This document shows, piece by piece, positions 24,910 through 33,125 of a stretch of DNA of 64,000 bases. Positions within the stretch are counted from its first letter, which is position 1, and each line of letters starts with the position of its first letter. Source of the DNA: Lentzea fradiae (GTDB taxonomy: Bacteria > Actinomycetota > Actinomycetes > Mycobacteriales > Pseudonocardiaceae); contig NZ_FNCC01000002.1 of assembly GCF_900100955.1 (NCBI RefSeq), forward strand, positions 62,001 to 126,000, in the 5' to 3' direction. The position numbers were made by a program, and so were the translations under genes. The notes beneath the pieces are model-generated. The model had not been told where the DNA came from and ran no database searches. It saw only the letters and a list, made by a program, of their open reading frames with translations.

Positions 24910-26124
24910 ATGGCGCCCATGCGAGTAGCGATCATCGGCGGCAACCGCATCCCGTTCGCCCGCTCGAACGGCCCGTACGCCACCGCGTCGAACCAGGACA
25001 TGTTCACGGCGGTGCTGGACGGCCTGGTGAGCCGCTTCGGCCTGCAGGGCGAACGGCTCGGCGAGGTGGCAGGCGGCGCCGTCCTCAAGCACTCGCGCGA
25101 CTTCAACCTCGTCCGCGAGTCGGTGCTCGGCAGCAGGCTCAGCCCCGAGACGCCCGCGTACGACCTGCAACAGGCGTGCGGCACGGGCCTGCAGGCCGTC
25201 GTCGCCGTCGCCAACAAGATCGCGCTCGGCCAGATCGAGGCGGGCATCGCTGGTGGCGTCGACACCACCAGCGACGCGCCGATCGGCGTGAACGAGAACT
25301 TCCGCAAGCTGCTGCTGGAGTTCAACCGCACCCGCAAGATCAGCCTGCTGGCGAAGCTGCGGCCCAGCCACGTCGTGCCGCACCTGCCGCGCAACGGCGA
25401 GCCGCGCACCGGCATGTCGATGGGCGAGCACGCGGCCATCACCGCCGCCGAGTACGGCATCACCCGCGAGGAGCAGGACGAGCTGACCGTGCGCAGCCAC
25501 CGCAACCTCGCGCGCGCCTACGACGAGGGCTTCTTCGACGACCTCGTCACGCCGTACCTCGGCCTGACCCGCGACCAGAACCTCCGCCCGGACAGCAGCG
25601 TCGAGAAGCTCGCGAAGCTCAAGCCCGTCTTCGGCGACACGATGACCGCGGGCAACTCGACGCCGCTCTCCGACGGCGCGTCCGCGGTCCTGCTCGCGAC
25701 CGAGGAGTGGGCGAAGGCCCGCAACCTGCCGGTGCTCGCCTACCTGACGTTCGCCGAGACCGCCGCCGTCGACTACGTGCACGGCGGCGAGGGCCTGCTC
25801 ATGGCACCGGTCCACGCCGCGCCGCGGATGCTCGCCAAGGCGGGCCTGAAGCTTCAGGACTTCGACTTCTACGAGGTGCACGAGGCGTTCGCGTCGCAGG
25901 TGCTCGCGACGCTGAAGGCGTGGGAGAAGGAGCTCGGCGAGATCGACAGGGCGAAGCTGAACGTCAACGGCTCCTCGCTCGCGGCGGGTCACCCGTTCGC
26001 GGCGACCGGCGCGCGGATCGTCGCGACGCTGGCGAAGCTGCTGCACCGCAAGGGCAGCGGGCGCGGGTTCGTGTCGATCTGCGCCGCCGGGGGTCAGGGC
26101 GTCACGGCGATCCTGGAGCGATGA
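24910..26124 (+). CDS. fadA2: acetyl-CoA acyltransferase (thiolase), FadA2-like
   Basis: This is a 404-residue thiolase that cleaves 3-oxoacyl-CoA. The nucleophilic Cys is in LQQACGTGLQAV, the substrate His in YEVHEAFASQV, and the second catalytic Cys in SICAAGGQGV, with NVNGSSLAAGHPFAATGAR before it (GHP motif). It begins VAIIGGNRIPFARS as in FadA2. The ATG at 24910 lies 5 bases past the operator; an in-frame ATG at 24919 is possible. It is divergent from the fabG4-maoC pair. Confidence 0.92.
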   Translation: MAPMRVAIIGGNRIPFARSNGPYATASNQDMFTAVLDGLVSRFGLQGERLGEVAGGAVLKHSRDFNLVRESVLGSRLSPETPAYDLQQACGTGLQAVVAVANKIALGQIEAGIAGGVDTTSDAPIGVNENFRKLLLEFNRTRKISLLAKLRPSHVVPHLPRNGEPRTGMSMGEHAAITAAEYGITREEQDELTVRSHRNLARAYDEGFFDDLVTPYLGLTRDQNLRPDSSVEKLAKLKPVFGDTMTAGNSTPLSDGASAVLLATEEWAKARNLPVLAYLTFAETAAVDYVHGGEGLLMAPVHAAPRMLAKAGLKLQDFDFYEVHEAFASQVLATLKAWEKELGEIDRAKLNVNGSSLAAGHPFAATGARIVATLAKLLHRKGSGRGFVSICAAGGQGVTAILER

Positions 26125-26182
26125 GTTCTCCGACGGGGTGAGGTCCACCCGTCCAGACCCGTTCAGGCGAAGGATGGCGACC

Positions 26183-27160
26183 ATGACCTTGTCGGAAGTG
26201 CTGGAGTCCCACCGCGAGGACGTGCCGGCCGCGGTGGCGCTCGTCGCCCGCGGCGACGACGTGGAGTTCGCGGCGGTCGGCGAGGAGACCCGTCAGTCGG
26301 TCTTCCCGATCGCCTCGGTGACCAAGCCGGTCGTCGCCACGGCGGCGTTGCGGCTGGTCAGAGACGGCACGATCGGGTTCGACGACCCGATCGCGACCTG
26401 GCTGCCCGAACTGGCGGCCCCGCTGGTCGTCCGCACGCCGGACGCCGGGCTGGACGACGTCGTCCCCGCCACGGCCCCGATCACCGTCCGGCACCTGCTG
26501 ACGTCCCGGTGCGGCTGGGGCTTCACGGCCGACTTCTCGTTGCCCGCCACGCGGAAGCTGCTGGCCGAGGCCCACCTGCACGGCCACGAGGACCTGCCGT
26601 CGCCCGGCGAGTGGCTCGAGCGGCTGGCCGGCGTGCCGCTGCTGCACCAGCCCGGCGACGGCTGGACCTACAACACCTCCTACGACGTGCTCGGCGTCCT
26701 GCTCGACCGCGTCACGGGCTCACTTCCCCGTCATCTCGACGAGCACCTCTTCGGCCCGCTGGGCATGACCGGCACGAGCTTCCTCAGCCCGGCCCTGCCG
26801 TCCGGCGGGGGCGGGCTCAGCTCCACCGCCGACGACCTGTTGGCGTTCGGCCGTCATCTGCTCGCGAGCGACCTGCTGCCGGAGCTGGCGACGGACACCA
26901 CCACGGCGGCCGAGCGCGCCGCCGCCGAGATCTTCCTGGAGGGGCAGGGCTGGGGTCTCGGCGGCAGCGTCGACATCACGGAGCGTGACGCCTGGAACGT
27001 CCCCGGCCGCTACGGCTGGGTCGGCGGCTCCGGCACCTCATTCCACGTCACGTGGACAGAAGACCTGGTCACGGTGCTGCTGACCCGCACTCCGATGACA
27101 AGCCCGTCTCCGTTGGCGGTCATGCGTGATTTCTGGCGGAGCGCCGTGCACACTGCGTGA
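26183..27160 (+). CDS. serine hydrolase of the beta-lactamase/esterase family
   Basis: This is a 325-residue class C beta-lactamase-fold hydrolase. The active-site Ser and Lys are in SVTK (within FPIASVTKPVVATAAL). The tyrosine motif is in WTYNTSYDVLGVL, and the third motif region is GWVGGSGTSFHV. There is no signal peptide, so it probably works in the cytoplasm as an esterase or amidase rather than as a true beta-lactamase. The ATG at 26183 has GAAGGA 8 bases upstream; an ATG at 26174 is also in frame. It follows the thiolase by 58 bases on the same strand. Confidence 0.82.
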   Translation: MTLSEVLESHREDVPAAVALVARGDDVEFAAVGEETRQSVFPIASVTKPVVATAALRLVRDGTIGFDDPIATWLPELAAPLVVRTPDAGLDDVVPATAPITVRHLLTSRCGWGFTADFSLPATRKLLAEAHLHGHEDLPSPGEWLERLAGVPLLHQPGDGWTYNTSYDVLGVLLDRVTGSLPRHLDEHLFGPLGMTGTSFLSPALPSGGGGLSSTADDLLAFGRHLLASDLLPELATDTTTAAERAAAEIFLEGQGWGLGGSVDITERDAWNVPGRYGWVGGSGTSFHVTWTEDLVTVLLTRTPMTSPSPLAVMRDFWRSAVHTA

Positions 27161-27195
27161 ACCGCGATTGGTGCGGACCACGGGGGTGGCGGTAG

Positions 27196-27450
27196 ATGCA
27201 GGTGGACCCGGAGGAAGATCCGGTACTGGCGCGGGCGCTGGTCGCGACGCTGCGCGGCGAGTGGCGCCCGGCGGCGGACGCGCTGGCGTCCGCACAGCAG
27301 TGGGACCGCCGCGCGTACGTCGTGCTCACCTTGGCCACGGCGGCCTCGCGCCGGGTCGACTGGCTGCGGCGCTGGCTGCGGGCACGTCCGGACGACCGCG
27401 ACGCCCAGGCCGTGCAGTCGGCGATGGAGTCGCTGAAGGACGCCGGGTAG
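27196..27450 (+). CDS. small hypothetical protein
   Basis: This is an 84-residue, Ala/Arg-rich helical protein (EDPVLARALVATLRGEWRPAADAL and RRVDWLRRWLRARPDDRDA) that could form one or two TPR-like helical hairpins. It starts with ATG 35 bases after the serine hydrolase gene and ends 4 bases before the convergent SIMPL gene. I cannot assign a function. Confidence 0.5.
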   Translation: MQVDPEEDPVLARALVATLRGEWRPAADALASAQQWDRRAYVVLTLATAASRRVDWLRRWLRARPDDRDAQAVQSAMESLKDAG

Positions 27451-27454
27451 CGCG

Positions 27455-28105
27455 TCAGTCGAGCAACGACCACGCGGCCGTGCACACCGCCGTCACCGTG
27501 ATCTGCTGCGCCTTGAGCGCCAGCTGGTCCACCATCCCGGCCGGGCCCGCCATCTCGAACGACGCCCCGCCGCGCATCATCTTGGGCGAGAAGCCGGCGC
27601 CGCCTTCGGTGTCGCCGATGCGCAGCAACGGCCCGAGCCGCCGCCCGAGTGCCGTGGCGTAGCCCTCTGCCCGCCGCAGCGCGTCGGCCACGGCTTCCTT
27701 CTGCGCCTCCCGGACGGCCTCGCCGTCGTCGACGAGCGCCCACGACGGACCGTTGATCCACGACGGCTCGGCCTGCACCAGGCCCGCGAGCAGGTCGTCG
27801 AGGCGGTCGAGGTCGGACACCCAGATCACGTACTGCTGCTGGGCGCGGCTGCCGACGCGCTGGTTGTTGTCCCAGTTGTCGTGCGCGGACAGCTGCCGCG
27901 AGCGCACCTCGAACGTCTCCAGCAGCGGTTCGACGGCGGAGATGCGCTGGTTGAGCGTGCTCACCGCCTCGGAGCGGTCGGCTCCGACCGCCTCGAACGT
28001 CACGTCCAGCTGCGCGCGGTCGGCGGTGCGCTCGACCTCGCCGGTCCCCTTGGTCACGACTTCAGCCACGGACGCCAGCCAACCGCCCACCCGCTCGATC
28101 CGCAA
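27455..28105 (-). CDS. SIMPL domain (DUF541) protein
   Basis: This is a protein of about 205-216 residues. It opens into VVTKGTGEVERTADRAQLDV and continues with the SIMPL/DUF541 pattern (LNQRISAV, DNWDNNQRVGSRAQQQYVIWV, EAVADALRRAEGYATALGRRLG). No signal peptide or lipobox is present, unlike exported family members. The start is uncertain: a TTG at 28105 opens the frame, while the GTG at 28069 sits right before the conserved domain. The family is linked to stress and signalling complexes, but its molecular role is not established. Confidence 0.82.
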   Translation of the reverse strand: MRIERVGGWLASVAEVVTKGTGEVERTADRAQLDVTFEAVGADRSEAVSTLNQRISAVEPLLETFEVRSRQLSAHDNWDNNQRVGSRAQQQYVIWVSDLDRLDDLLAGLVQAEPSWINGPSWALVDDGEAVREAQKEAVADALRRAEGYATALGRRLGPLLRIGDTEGGAGFSPKMMRGGASFEMAGPAGMVDQLALKAQQITVTAVCTAAWSLLD

Positions 28106-28324
28106 CCTCTTCGAGGATCGTCCGCGGCTCTGAGGCGGGCACCGGAAACGCGGATGCGGTGCCGACTGCGGCTCCCCGTCATCGTCCGGCCATCGTGGAC
28201 TGTCGCCGACGATTCATCGGCATGTGCCCCACCTCACCGGATAATCCCGTGCATTTGAGCTCTCAAAGGTGCATACTTGAGTCATCAACCGCTAAGAGAC
28301 TCCGAGAGGGAAGTGCAGGCAGAG

Positions 28325-28474
28325 ATGAACTTCGCAGCGAAGCTCCGCGCCCGTCGTGCCGAGGCGCGCAACCGGAAGGCCGTGGCTCGCGCGATCGACA
28401 TGGCGACCACCCCGTCCATGCGCCACGAGCTGATGGCAATCGCCCAGGCTCAGGTCACCACCAACCTGCGCTGA
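28325..28474 (+). CDS. small basic conserved protein
   Basis: This is a 49-residue basic, helical protein (FAAKLRARRAEARNRKAVARAI, then MRHELMAIAQAQ). A GTG at 28313 could add four residues and has GAGAGGG just upstream. Similar short Arg-rich proteins occur widely in actinobacteria without an assigned role. A small inverted repeat (TTTGAG-ct-CTCAAA) lies about 60 bases upstream. A strong terminator follows. Confidence 0.6.
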   Translation: MNFAAKLRARRAEARNRKAVARAIDMATTPSMRHELMAIAQAQVTTNLR

Positions 28475-28530
28475 CTTCACGAACCCGGCACTCGCCCCGC
28501 GCCCCGGGCGCGAGTGCCTCCCCGACGCAA

Positions 28531-28566
28531 GGCCCCTGGAGCACCTCCCGCGCTCCAGGGGCCTTC
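28531..28566 (+). terminator. intrinsic terminator
   Basis: A perfect 12-bp stem (GGCCCCTGGAGC 28531-28542, GCTCCAGGGGCC 28552-28563) is followed by TTC. It ends the small-protein transcript. Confidence 0.8.
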
Positions 28567-28570
28567 GCTC

Positions 28571-28600
28571 TGTCAAACGTGATACGCGACACAGTATGAT
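28571..28600 (+). promoter_or_regulatory. promoter for a short structured transcript
   Basis: A good -10 box TATGAT (28595-28600) is preceded at 18 bases by TGTCAA (28571-28576), a weak -35. Transcription would start near 28607 and run directly into the hairpin at 28644-28686. Confidence 0.5.
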
Positions 28601-28643
28601 GCTCTTGTAACGGTGCACGTCGGTCCGCCGATGTCACGGTTGA

Positions 28644-28697
28644 CCTCGCGGTGCTGTCGGACCCCCGACCTGGCAGCACCGCGAGGTTTCTTGTTTG
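28644..28697 (+). terminator. terminator-like hairpin in the leader of the oxidoreductase gene
   Basis: A perfect 13-bp stem (CCTCGCGGTGCTG 28644-28656, CAGCACCGCGAGG 28674-28686) with a 17-base loop is followed by TTTCTTGTTT. It has the form of an intrinsic terminator but lies between a promoter and the next gene's start, only 20 bases before it. It may be an attenuator or the end of a roughly 90-base small RNA. The GAGG in its 3' arm could be a ribosome site for an alternative TTG start at 28695. Confidence 0.65.
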
Positions 28698-28706
28698 CTG
28701 GGGAGC

Positions 28707-29561
28707 ATGGACATCGCCGTGCTCGGCACCGGTCTCATGGGTGCCCCCATCGCAGCCAACCTCGCCGCCGCCGGACACGCCGTCCGGGTCTGGAACCGCA
28801 CGCGCGAGAAGGCGGAGCCGCTCGCCGCGAAGGGCGCCACCGTCGCCGACACTCCGGCCGCCGCCGTCGAGGGCGCCGAGATCGTCCTGACCGTGCTGAA
28901 CGACGGCGCCGCGGTCACCTCCACGATCCAGGCCGCCGCCGAGTCGCTGCCGCACGACGCGGTGTGGGTCCAGCTGTCCACGGTCGGCATCTCGGCCACC
29001 GAGGACCACATCGCGCTCGCCAGGTCCCTCGGTCTGGAGTTCGTCGACGCCCCGGTCCTCGGCAGCACGAAGCCCGCGGCCGACGGCACGCTCGTCGTGC
29101 TCGCCTCCGGTGCGCAGGAGGTGCGCGACTGGGTCCAGCCCGTGTTCGACGCGATCGGCTCCCGCACCCTGTGGGTCGGCGAGGCCGGTGCCTCCACGAA
29201 GCTGAAGCTCGTCGCCAACAGCTGGGTGCTCGCGCTGACCGCGGCCGTCGGCGAGGCCGTCTCGCTCGCGGAGGAGTCGGGGCTCGACCCGAAGCTGTTC
29301 CTGGAGGCCGTCTCCGGCGGCGCGATGGACACCCCGTACCTGCAGATGAAGGGCAACGCGATCATCGAGCGGTCGTTCGAGCCCGCCTTCACCGTGCGCA
29401 ACGCGCTCAAGGACGCCCTGCTCGTCAACGAGGCCGCCGTGCGCGCGGGCGTCCAGCTCGACGTGGCCCAGGCGGCGGCAGCCCGGCTGAACCGCGCCGT
29501 CACCCACGGGCACGGCGACGAGGACATGGCCGCGGCCTACTACGCGAGCCGGTCCGAGTGA
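28707..29561 (+). CDS. NAD(P)-dependent oxidoreductase, 3-hydroxyisobutyrate dehydrogenase family
   Basis: This is a 284-residue beta-hydroxyacid dehydrogenase. It has an N-terminal Rossmann motif (IAVLGTGLMGAPIAANL) followed by VWNRTREKAEPL, where the Asn-Arg-Thr suggests NADPH. The substrate segment is FVDAPVLGSTKPAADGTL, and the catalytic Lys is in STKLKLVANSWVL. It would oxidise or reduce a small beta-hydroxyacid or succinic-semialdehyde-type substrate. The ATG at 28707 begins the Rossmann strand; TTG 28695 would add four residues. Confidence 0.9.
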   Translation: MDIAVLGTGLMGAPIAANLAAAGHAVRVWNRTREKAEPLAAKGATVADTPAAAVEGAEIVLTVLNDGAAVTSTIQAAAESLPHDAVWVQLSTVGISATEDHIALARSLGLEFVDAPVLGSTKPAADGTLVVLASGAQEVRDWVQPVFDAIGSRTLWVGEAGASTKLKLVANSWVLALTAAVGEAVSLAEESGLDPKLFLEAVSGGAMDTPYLQMKGNAIIERSFEPAFTVRNALKDALLVNEAAVRAGVQLDVAQAAAARLNRAVTHGHGDEDMAAAYYASRSE

Positions 29562-29616
29562 GCACGACCCTCTCGACGCGCTGCGCGTCCGCCGGTGCTG
29601 AGGCAGGCTGGAGGAC

Positions 29617-29961
29617 GTGAAGCCGTTGCTCGTGGTCGATGCCGCCAACGTCGTCGGTTCGGTGCCGGACGGGTGGTGGCGCGACCGCGCGGGCGCGGCC
29701 GAACGGCTCCGCGACGCGTTGCGCGGCCGGGACGAGGAGGTCGTCCTCGTCGTGGAAGGCAAGGCGCGCACCGTGTCCAGCGTGGACGACGTCCGCGTCG
29801 TCTCCGCTCAGGGCGAAGGCGACGACACGATCGTCGAGGTGGTGCGTGCCGAAGGTGCGGGCAGGGCCGTCACGGTGGTGACCGCCGATCGCGCTCTGCG
29901 GCAACGGGTCGTGGCGCTGGGCGCGGACGTGGCAGGACCGACTTCCGTGCCACGCCGTTAA
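29617..29961 (+). CDS. small PIN/NYN-like protein
   Basis: This is a 114-residue protein beginning LLVVDAANVVGSVPDGWWRDR, a pattern of NYN/YacP-like RNase folds in which the first Asp binds metal. It has later acidic positions (GDDTIVEVV, VTADRALRQRV) that could complete a metal site. It starts with GTG directly after GGAGGAC. It may be a small ribonuclease; activity is inferred. Its stop overlaps that of the convergent HAD gene by 4 bases. Confidence 0.7.
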   Translation: MKPLLVVDAANVVGSVPDGWWRDRAGAAERLRDALRGRDEEVVLVVEGKARTVSSVDDVRVVSAQGEGDDTIVEVVRAEGAGRAVTVVTADRALRQRVVALGADVAGPTSVPRR

Positions 29962-30731
29962 AGCCGGAAGAGGTTCTCCAGCACCTGCGCCACGCCGTCC
30001 TCCGTGTTGGGCGGCGCGTGGTTGACGCAGGCTTGCTTCACCAGCGGGTGCGCGTTGCCCATCGCGTACGCCGTGCCGGCCCACCCGAGCACCGACAGGT
30101 CGTTCGGCATGTCGCCGAACGCGACGACCTCCTCCTTGGCGATTCCCCTTGCGGCGCACAGGGATTCGAGCGTCACCGCCTTCGAGATCCCCGGCGGGCT
30201 GATCTCCAGCAGCCCGAGGCCGCCGGAGTGCGTGACCGACACGTGCTGGCCCACGGCCTCCCTGGCGATCTCCATCATGTGGTCGGCCTCGGAGTCCGGT
30301 GCCCACGCCAGCATCTGCACGACCTGGTGGGCCTCGTCGAGGACGTGGTCGAGCAGCTCCAGCGTCCGGTGCGGGTTGCTCGGCCCGAAACCGCGGAAAG
30401 CGGGCTCGCACAACACCTCCAGGCCCGTCTCGACCGCCATGCCGACGTTCGGGATCACCTCCGCGAGCGCCTCGCAGACCTTGCGCACGACGTCGAGCGG
30501 GAGCGTCCTGGCGTGGGTGACCTCTCCGGCGGTGAGGTCGTAGATCATCGCGCCGTTGGAGCAGATCGCGGTGCCGCTCAGTGCCAGGTCCTGCACGAAC
30601 CGCGGCGGCCGTGCGGTGACGACCACGACGTCCGCGTCCACGGCGTCGAGCGTCGCGCGGGTGCGGTCGCTCAGCACGCCGCCCGGCTGCAACAGGGTGC
30701 CGTCGAGGTCGGTCGCGATCAACCTGAACAT
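29958..30731 (-). CDS. HAD superfamily phosphatase, Cof type
   Basis: This is a 257-residue HAD hydrolase of the Cof/IIB class. The nucleophile motif ATDLDGTLLQ is at residues 7-16, motif II is VVVTARPPRF, and VVAFGDMPNDLSVLGWAG (GDxxND) is motif IV. A C2-type cap lies between the two. It would dephosphorylate a sugar phosphate or cofactor phosphate; the substrate is unknown. It is 7 bases from the TetR gene on the same strand. Confidence 0.88.
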   Translation of the reverse strand: MFRLIATDLDGTLLQPGGVLSDRTRATLDAVDADVVVVTARPPRFVQDLALSGTAICSNGAMIYDLTAGEVTHARTLPLDVVRKVCEALAEVIPNVGMAVETGLEVLCEPAFRGFGPSNPHRTLELLDHVLDEAHQVVQMLAWAPDSEADHMMEIAREAVGQHVSVTHSGGLGLLEISPPGISKAVTLESLCAARGIAKEEVVAFGDMPNDLSVLGWAGTAYAMGNAHPLVKQACVNHAPPNTEDGVAQVLENLFRL

Positions 30732-30738
30732 CGGGCGA

Positions 30739-31410
30739 TTATCGAGGCTCCCGCTCGCGGGTGAGAAGACCGGCGGCGGTCAGCGCGACGGCACTGCGCA
30801 CCATCTCGGCGTAGTCGATGCGCAGCGCGCCCAGTTCGGGGTCCGCTGTGTAGGCGTCGAGGACGGCCTGCGGGGGACGGCTGGCGGGCCAGGCGGCGAC
30901 CGACACCAGCATGAGCAGCTCCAGCAGGTGCCCGGAGTCCTCGGGGCTCAGCTCGGGCACGTGCCGTCTGGTGATCCCGATCAGCACGTCCACGTGGCCG
31001 CGGATGGCGTACTTGTGCCGGATCGCGGTCTCGGCGGAGATGTTGTGCTCCAGCACGGAGGACTGCGCGCTCATCAGGTCGCACAACGCGGGGCGGCGGG
31101 CCAGCGAGGTGGCGACGAGCTCGGCGAACCGGTCCGCGCGCTCCCGTGCGGAACCGCCTTCCAGCGGGGTCGTGGTGTCCATCTCGGCGAGCCAGCCGGC
31201 GATCTCGGCCTCCAGCAGCGCGAGCAGCACCGCCTCGCGCGACTCGAAGTAGCGCAGCACGTTGGCCTTCGCGAGCCCGACCCGGTGGCTCAGCCCCGTG
31301 AGGGTCAGGTCGGCCACCGGCTTCTCGGCGAGCAGCGCGGCCGCGGCGTCGAGGATCTGCCTGCGCCGCTCGTTGCGCTGCTCCTCGGTGCGCGCCCGCT
31401 GGAAGGTCAT
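30739..31410 (-). CDS. TetR family regulator
   Basis: This is a 223-residue regulator. The HTH is at about residues 14-60 (ILDAAAALLAEKPVADLTL, VGLAKANVLRYFESREAVL), followed by the ligand domain. It is divergent from the SDR gene. The 95-base gap holds three copies of an ACYGACRGT element, so it probably controls both itself and the SDR. The ligand is unknown. Confidence 0.88.
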   Translation of the reverse strand: MTFQRARTEEQRNERRRQILDAAAALLAEKPVADLTLTGLSHRVGLAKANVLRYFESREAVLLALLEAEIAGWLAEMDTTTPLEGGSARERADRFAELVATSLARRPALCDLMSAQSSVLEHNISAETAIRHKYAIRGHVDVLIGITRRHVPELSPEDSGHLLELLMLVSVAAWPASRPPQAVLDAYTADPELGALRIDYAEMVRSAVALTAAGLLTREREPR

Positions 31411-31425
31411 GCCCCGACATCTTAC

Positions 31426-31490
31426 AGACTGACGGTACTTTACTAAGAGACTGACGGTCCGTTATGTTGGATTTAAGAGACCGACAGTAT
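31426..31490. promoter_or_regulatory. three operator-like repeats between TetR and SDR genes
   Basis: Copies AGACTGACGGTAC (31426-31438), AGACTGACGGTCC (31448-31460) and AGACCGACAGTAT (31478-31490) share the imperfectly palindromic core ACYGACRGT. They fill the divergent promoter region and are likely binding sites of the adjacent TetR protein. Confidence 0.6.
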
Positions 31491-31505
31491 TTACCGAGGG
31501 GTCCG

Positions 31506-32423
31506 ATGTACCAGGTACCTGACCAGCACGGAAAGCGCGTCGTCATCACCGGTGCGAACAGCGGCACCGGCAAGGAGGCGGCCCGGCGACTGGCCGGTGC
31601 CGGGGCCGAGGTCGTCCTCGCCGTGCGCACCCCGGCCAAGGGCGAGCAGGCCAGAGAGGAGATCCTCGCCGCCCGCCCCACCGCCCGCGTCGAGGTCCGC
31701 AGGCTCGACCTGGCGGACCAGGGTTCGGTGCGCGAGTTCGCCGACGAGCTGCTCGAAGAGGGCAAGCCGCTCGACGTGCTGGTGAACAACGCCGGCCTGA
31801 TGAACGTCCCCGCGCGGACCGAGACCGCCGACGGCTTCGAGCTGCAGCTCGCCACCAACTACCTCGGCCCGTTCGCGCTGACCGTGCGGCTGCTGCCGTT
31901 GCTGCTGGCGTCACCCGCGTCCAGGGTCGTGGCCATGAGCAGCGGCATCGCGATCCGCGGCCGGATCGACCTCGACGACCTCCAGTGGCGCCGCGGGTAC
32001 AGCCCTTCGCTCGCCTACGCGCGGTCGAAGCTCGCCGACCTGCTGATGACGACGCACCTCGCGGAACTCGCGACCGAACACGGCTGGCCGCTGCTGTCCG
32101 TGGCCGCGCACCCCGGCTACACGCGCACGAACCTCACCCGGTCCGGCCCGCACCTCAACGGCGGCAAGCCCGGTCTGATCGAGTCGCTCAGCTACCGGAT
32201 CCTGCCGTCGCAGGACGTGGTCCAAGGCACCGAACCGCTGCTGTACGCGGCGGCCGACCCCGACGCTGTCGCGTGCGGCTTCTACGGGCCGCGCTGGGGC
32301 TACGTCGGCCCGACGCGGCTGGGCAAGATGCCGAAGGCCGCGCGCGACAAGGCGCTGGCGGCCCGGCTGTGGGCCGAGGCCGAACGCCTCACCGGCACGT
32401 CTGCCGAAATCGCAGGTCGCTGA
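31506..32423 (+). CDS. SDR family oxidoreductase
   Basis: This is a 305-residue short-chain dehydrogenase of the retinol-dehydrogenase-like type. The NADP-binding TGANSGTGKEAA motif is at residues 14-25, with the NNAG motif in VLVNNAGLM, the catalytic Ser in AMSSGIAI and YxxxK in LAYARSKLADL. The ATG at 31506 has GAGGGG upstream. It is divergent from, and probably repressed by, the TetR protein. The substrate is unknown. Confidence 0.9.
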   Translation: MYQVPDQHGKRVVITGANSGTGKEAARRLAGAGAEVVLAVRTPAKGEQAREEILAARPTARVEVRRLDLADQGSVREFADELLEEGKPLDVLVNNAGLMNVPARTETADGFELQLATNYLGPFALTVRLLPLLLASPASRVVAMSSGIAIRGRIDLDDLQWRRGYSPSLAYARSKLADLLMTTHLAELATEHGWPLLSVAAHPGYTRTNLTRSGPHLNGGKPGLIESLSYRILPSQDVVQGTEPLLYAAADPDAVACGFYGPRWGYVGPTRLGKMPKAARDKALAARLWAEAERLTGTSAEIAGR

Positions 32424-32450
32424 CGCCGCCCTCGGGCAAGATCGTTCGTC

Positions 32451-33119
32451 ATGACGCATCGAGTGAACGACGTGCCGCTGCCGCTCTGGCTGCCCGAGTC
32501 CGGCTCCGGCCCCGGCATCGTGCTCGTCCAGGAGATCTTCGGACTGGACGGCTACCTGCGGGGCATCGCCGAGAAGCTCGCCGCGCTCGGCTACGTCGTC
32601 GCCGTGCCCGAGCTCTTCCACCGCTTCCAGCCGGGCTGGGTCGGCGAGCACGACCCGGCGGGCATCCAGCGGGCGATGGAGGTCGCGGGCGGCCTCGACT
32701 TCCCCCAGGCCGTGGGGGACGTCGTCGCCTCGGTCGCGTACCTGCGCGGGCTGCCCGAGGTCACCGGTGGTGTGGGCGTGCTCGGCTTCTGCCTCGGCGG
32801 CACGCTCACCTACAACGCGGCCGTCGCGTCGGACCCCGACACCGCCGTCTCGTTCTACGGCTCCGGCGTACCCGAGCAGATCGGCACGCTGGGCGAGGTG
32901 TCGTGCCCGATCCTGTTCCACTTCGGCACCGAGGACGAGTACATCACCGGCCACCGGCTCGTCGTGGAGGCGGTCGAGGAACACGACGGGGCCGAGATCC
33001 ACCTCGAACCCGCCGGGCACGCGTTCCTCAACCACCTCGGCCCCTGGTACGACGCCGCGGCAGCGGACCGGGCCTGGGACATCACCGCCCAGTTCCTGGC
33101 CCGCACCCTCCCCGCCTGA
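32451..33119 (+). CDS. dienelactone hydrolase family protein
   Basis: This is a 222-residue alpha/beta hydrolase. The nucleophilic Cys is in GVLGFCLGGTL, the Asp is within the FGTEDEYIT region and the His is in PAGHAFLN, together the Cys-Asp-His triad of dienelactone hydrolases. It begins close to the SDR gene (27 bases) on the same strand. It may hydrolyse lactones or esters; a role in aromatic degradation cannot be claimed from context. Confidence 0.88.
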   Translation: MTHRVNDVPLPLWLPESGSGPGIVLVQEIFGLDGYLRGIAEKLAALGYVVAVPELFHRFQPGWVGEHDPAGIQRAMEVAGGLDFPQAVGDVVASVAYLRGLPEVTGGVGVLGFCLGGTLTYNAAVASDPDTAVSFYGSGVPEQIGTLGEVSCPILFHFGTEDEYITGHRLVVEAVEEHDGAEIHLEPAGHAFLNHLGPWYDAAAADRAWDITAQFLARTLPA

Positions 33120-33125
33120 CCGGCC

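Noticed and set aside
28600-28697. Possible 6C-type small RNA
   Set aside because: The loop has five C and only one hairpin is present, so the motif's two C-loops are missing.
28613-29620. A Cys-containing start (MSRLTSRCC) that might be a cysteine-responsive leader peptide before the oxidoreductase gene
   Set aside because: The frame has no stop before the gene and runs through it to 29620, so it is not a short leader. The downstream gene is not a sulfur gene.
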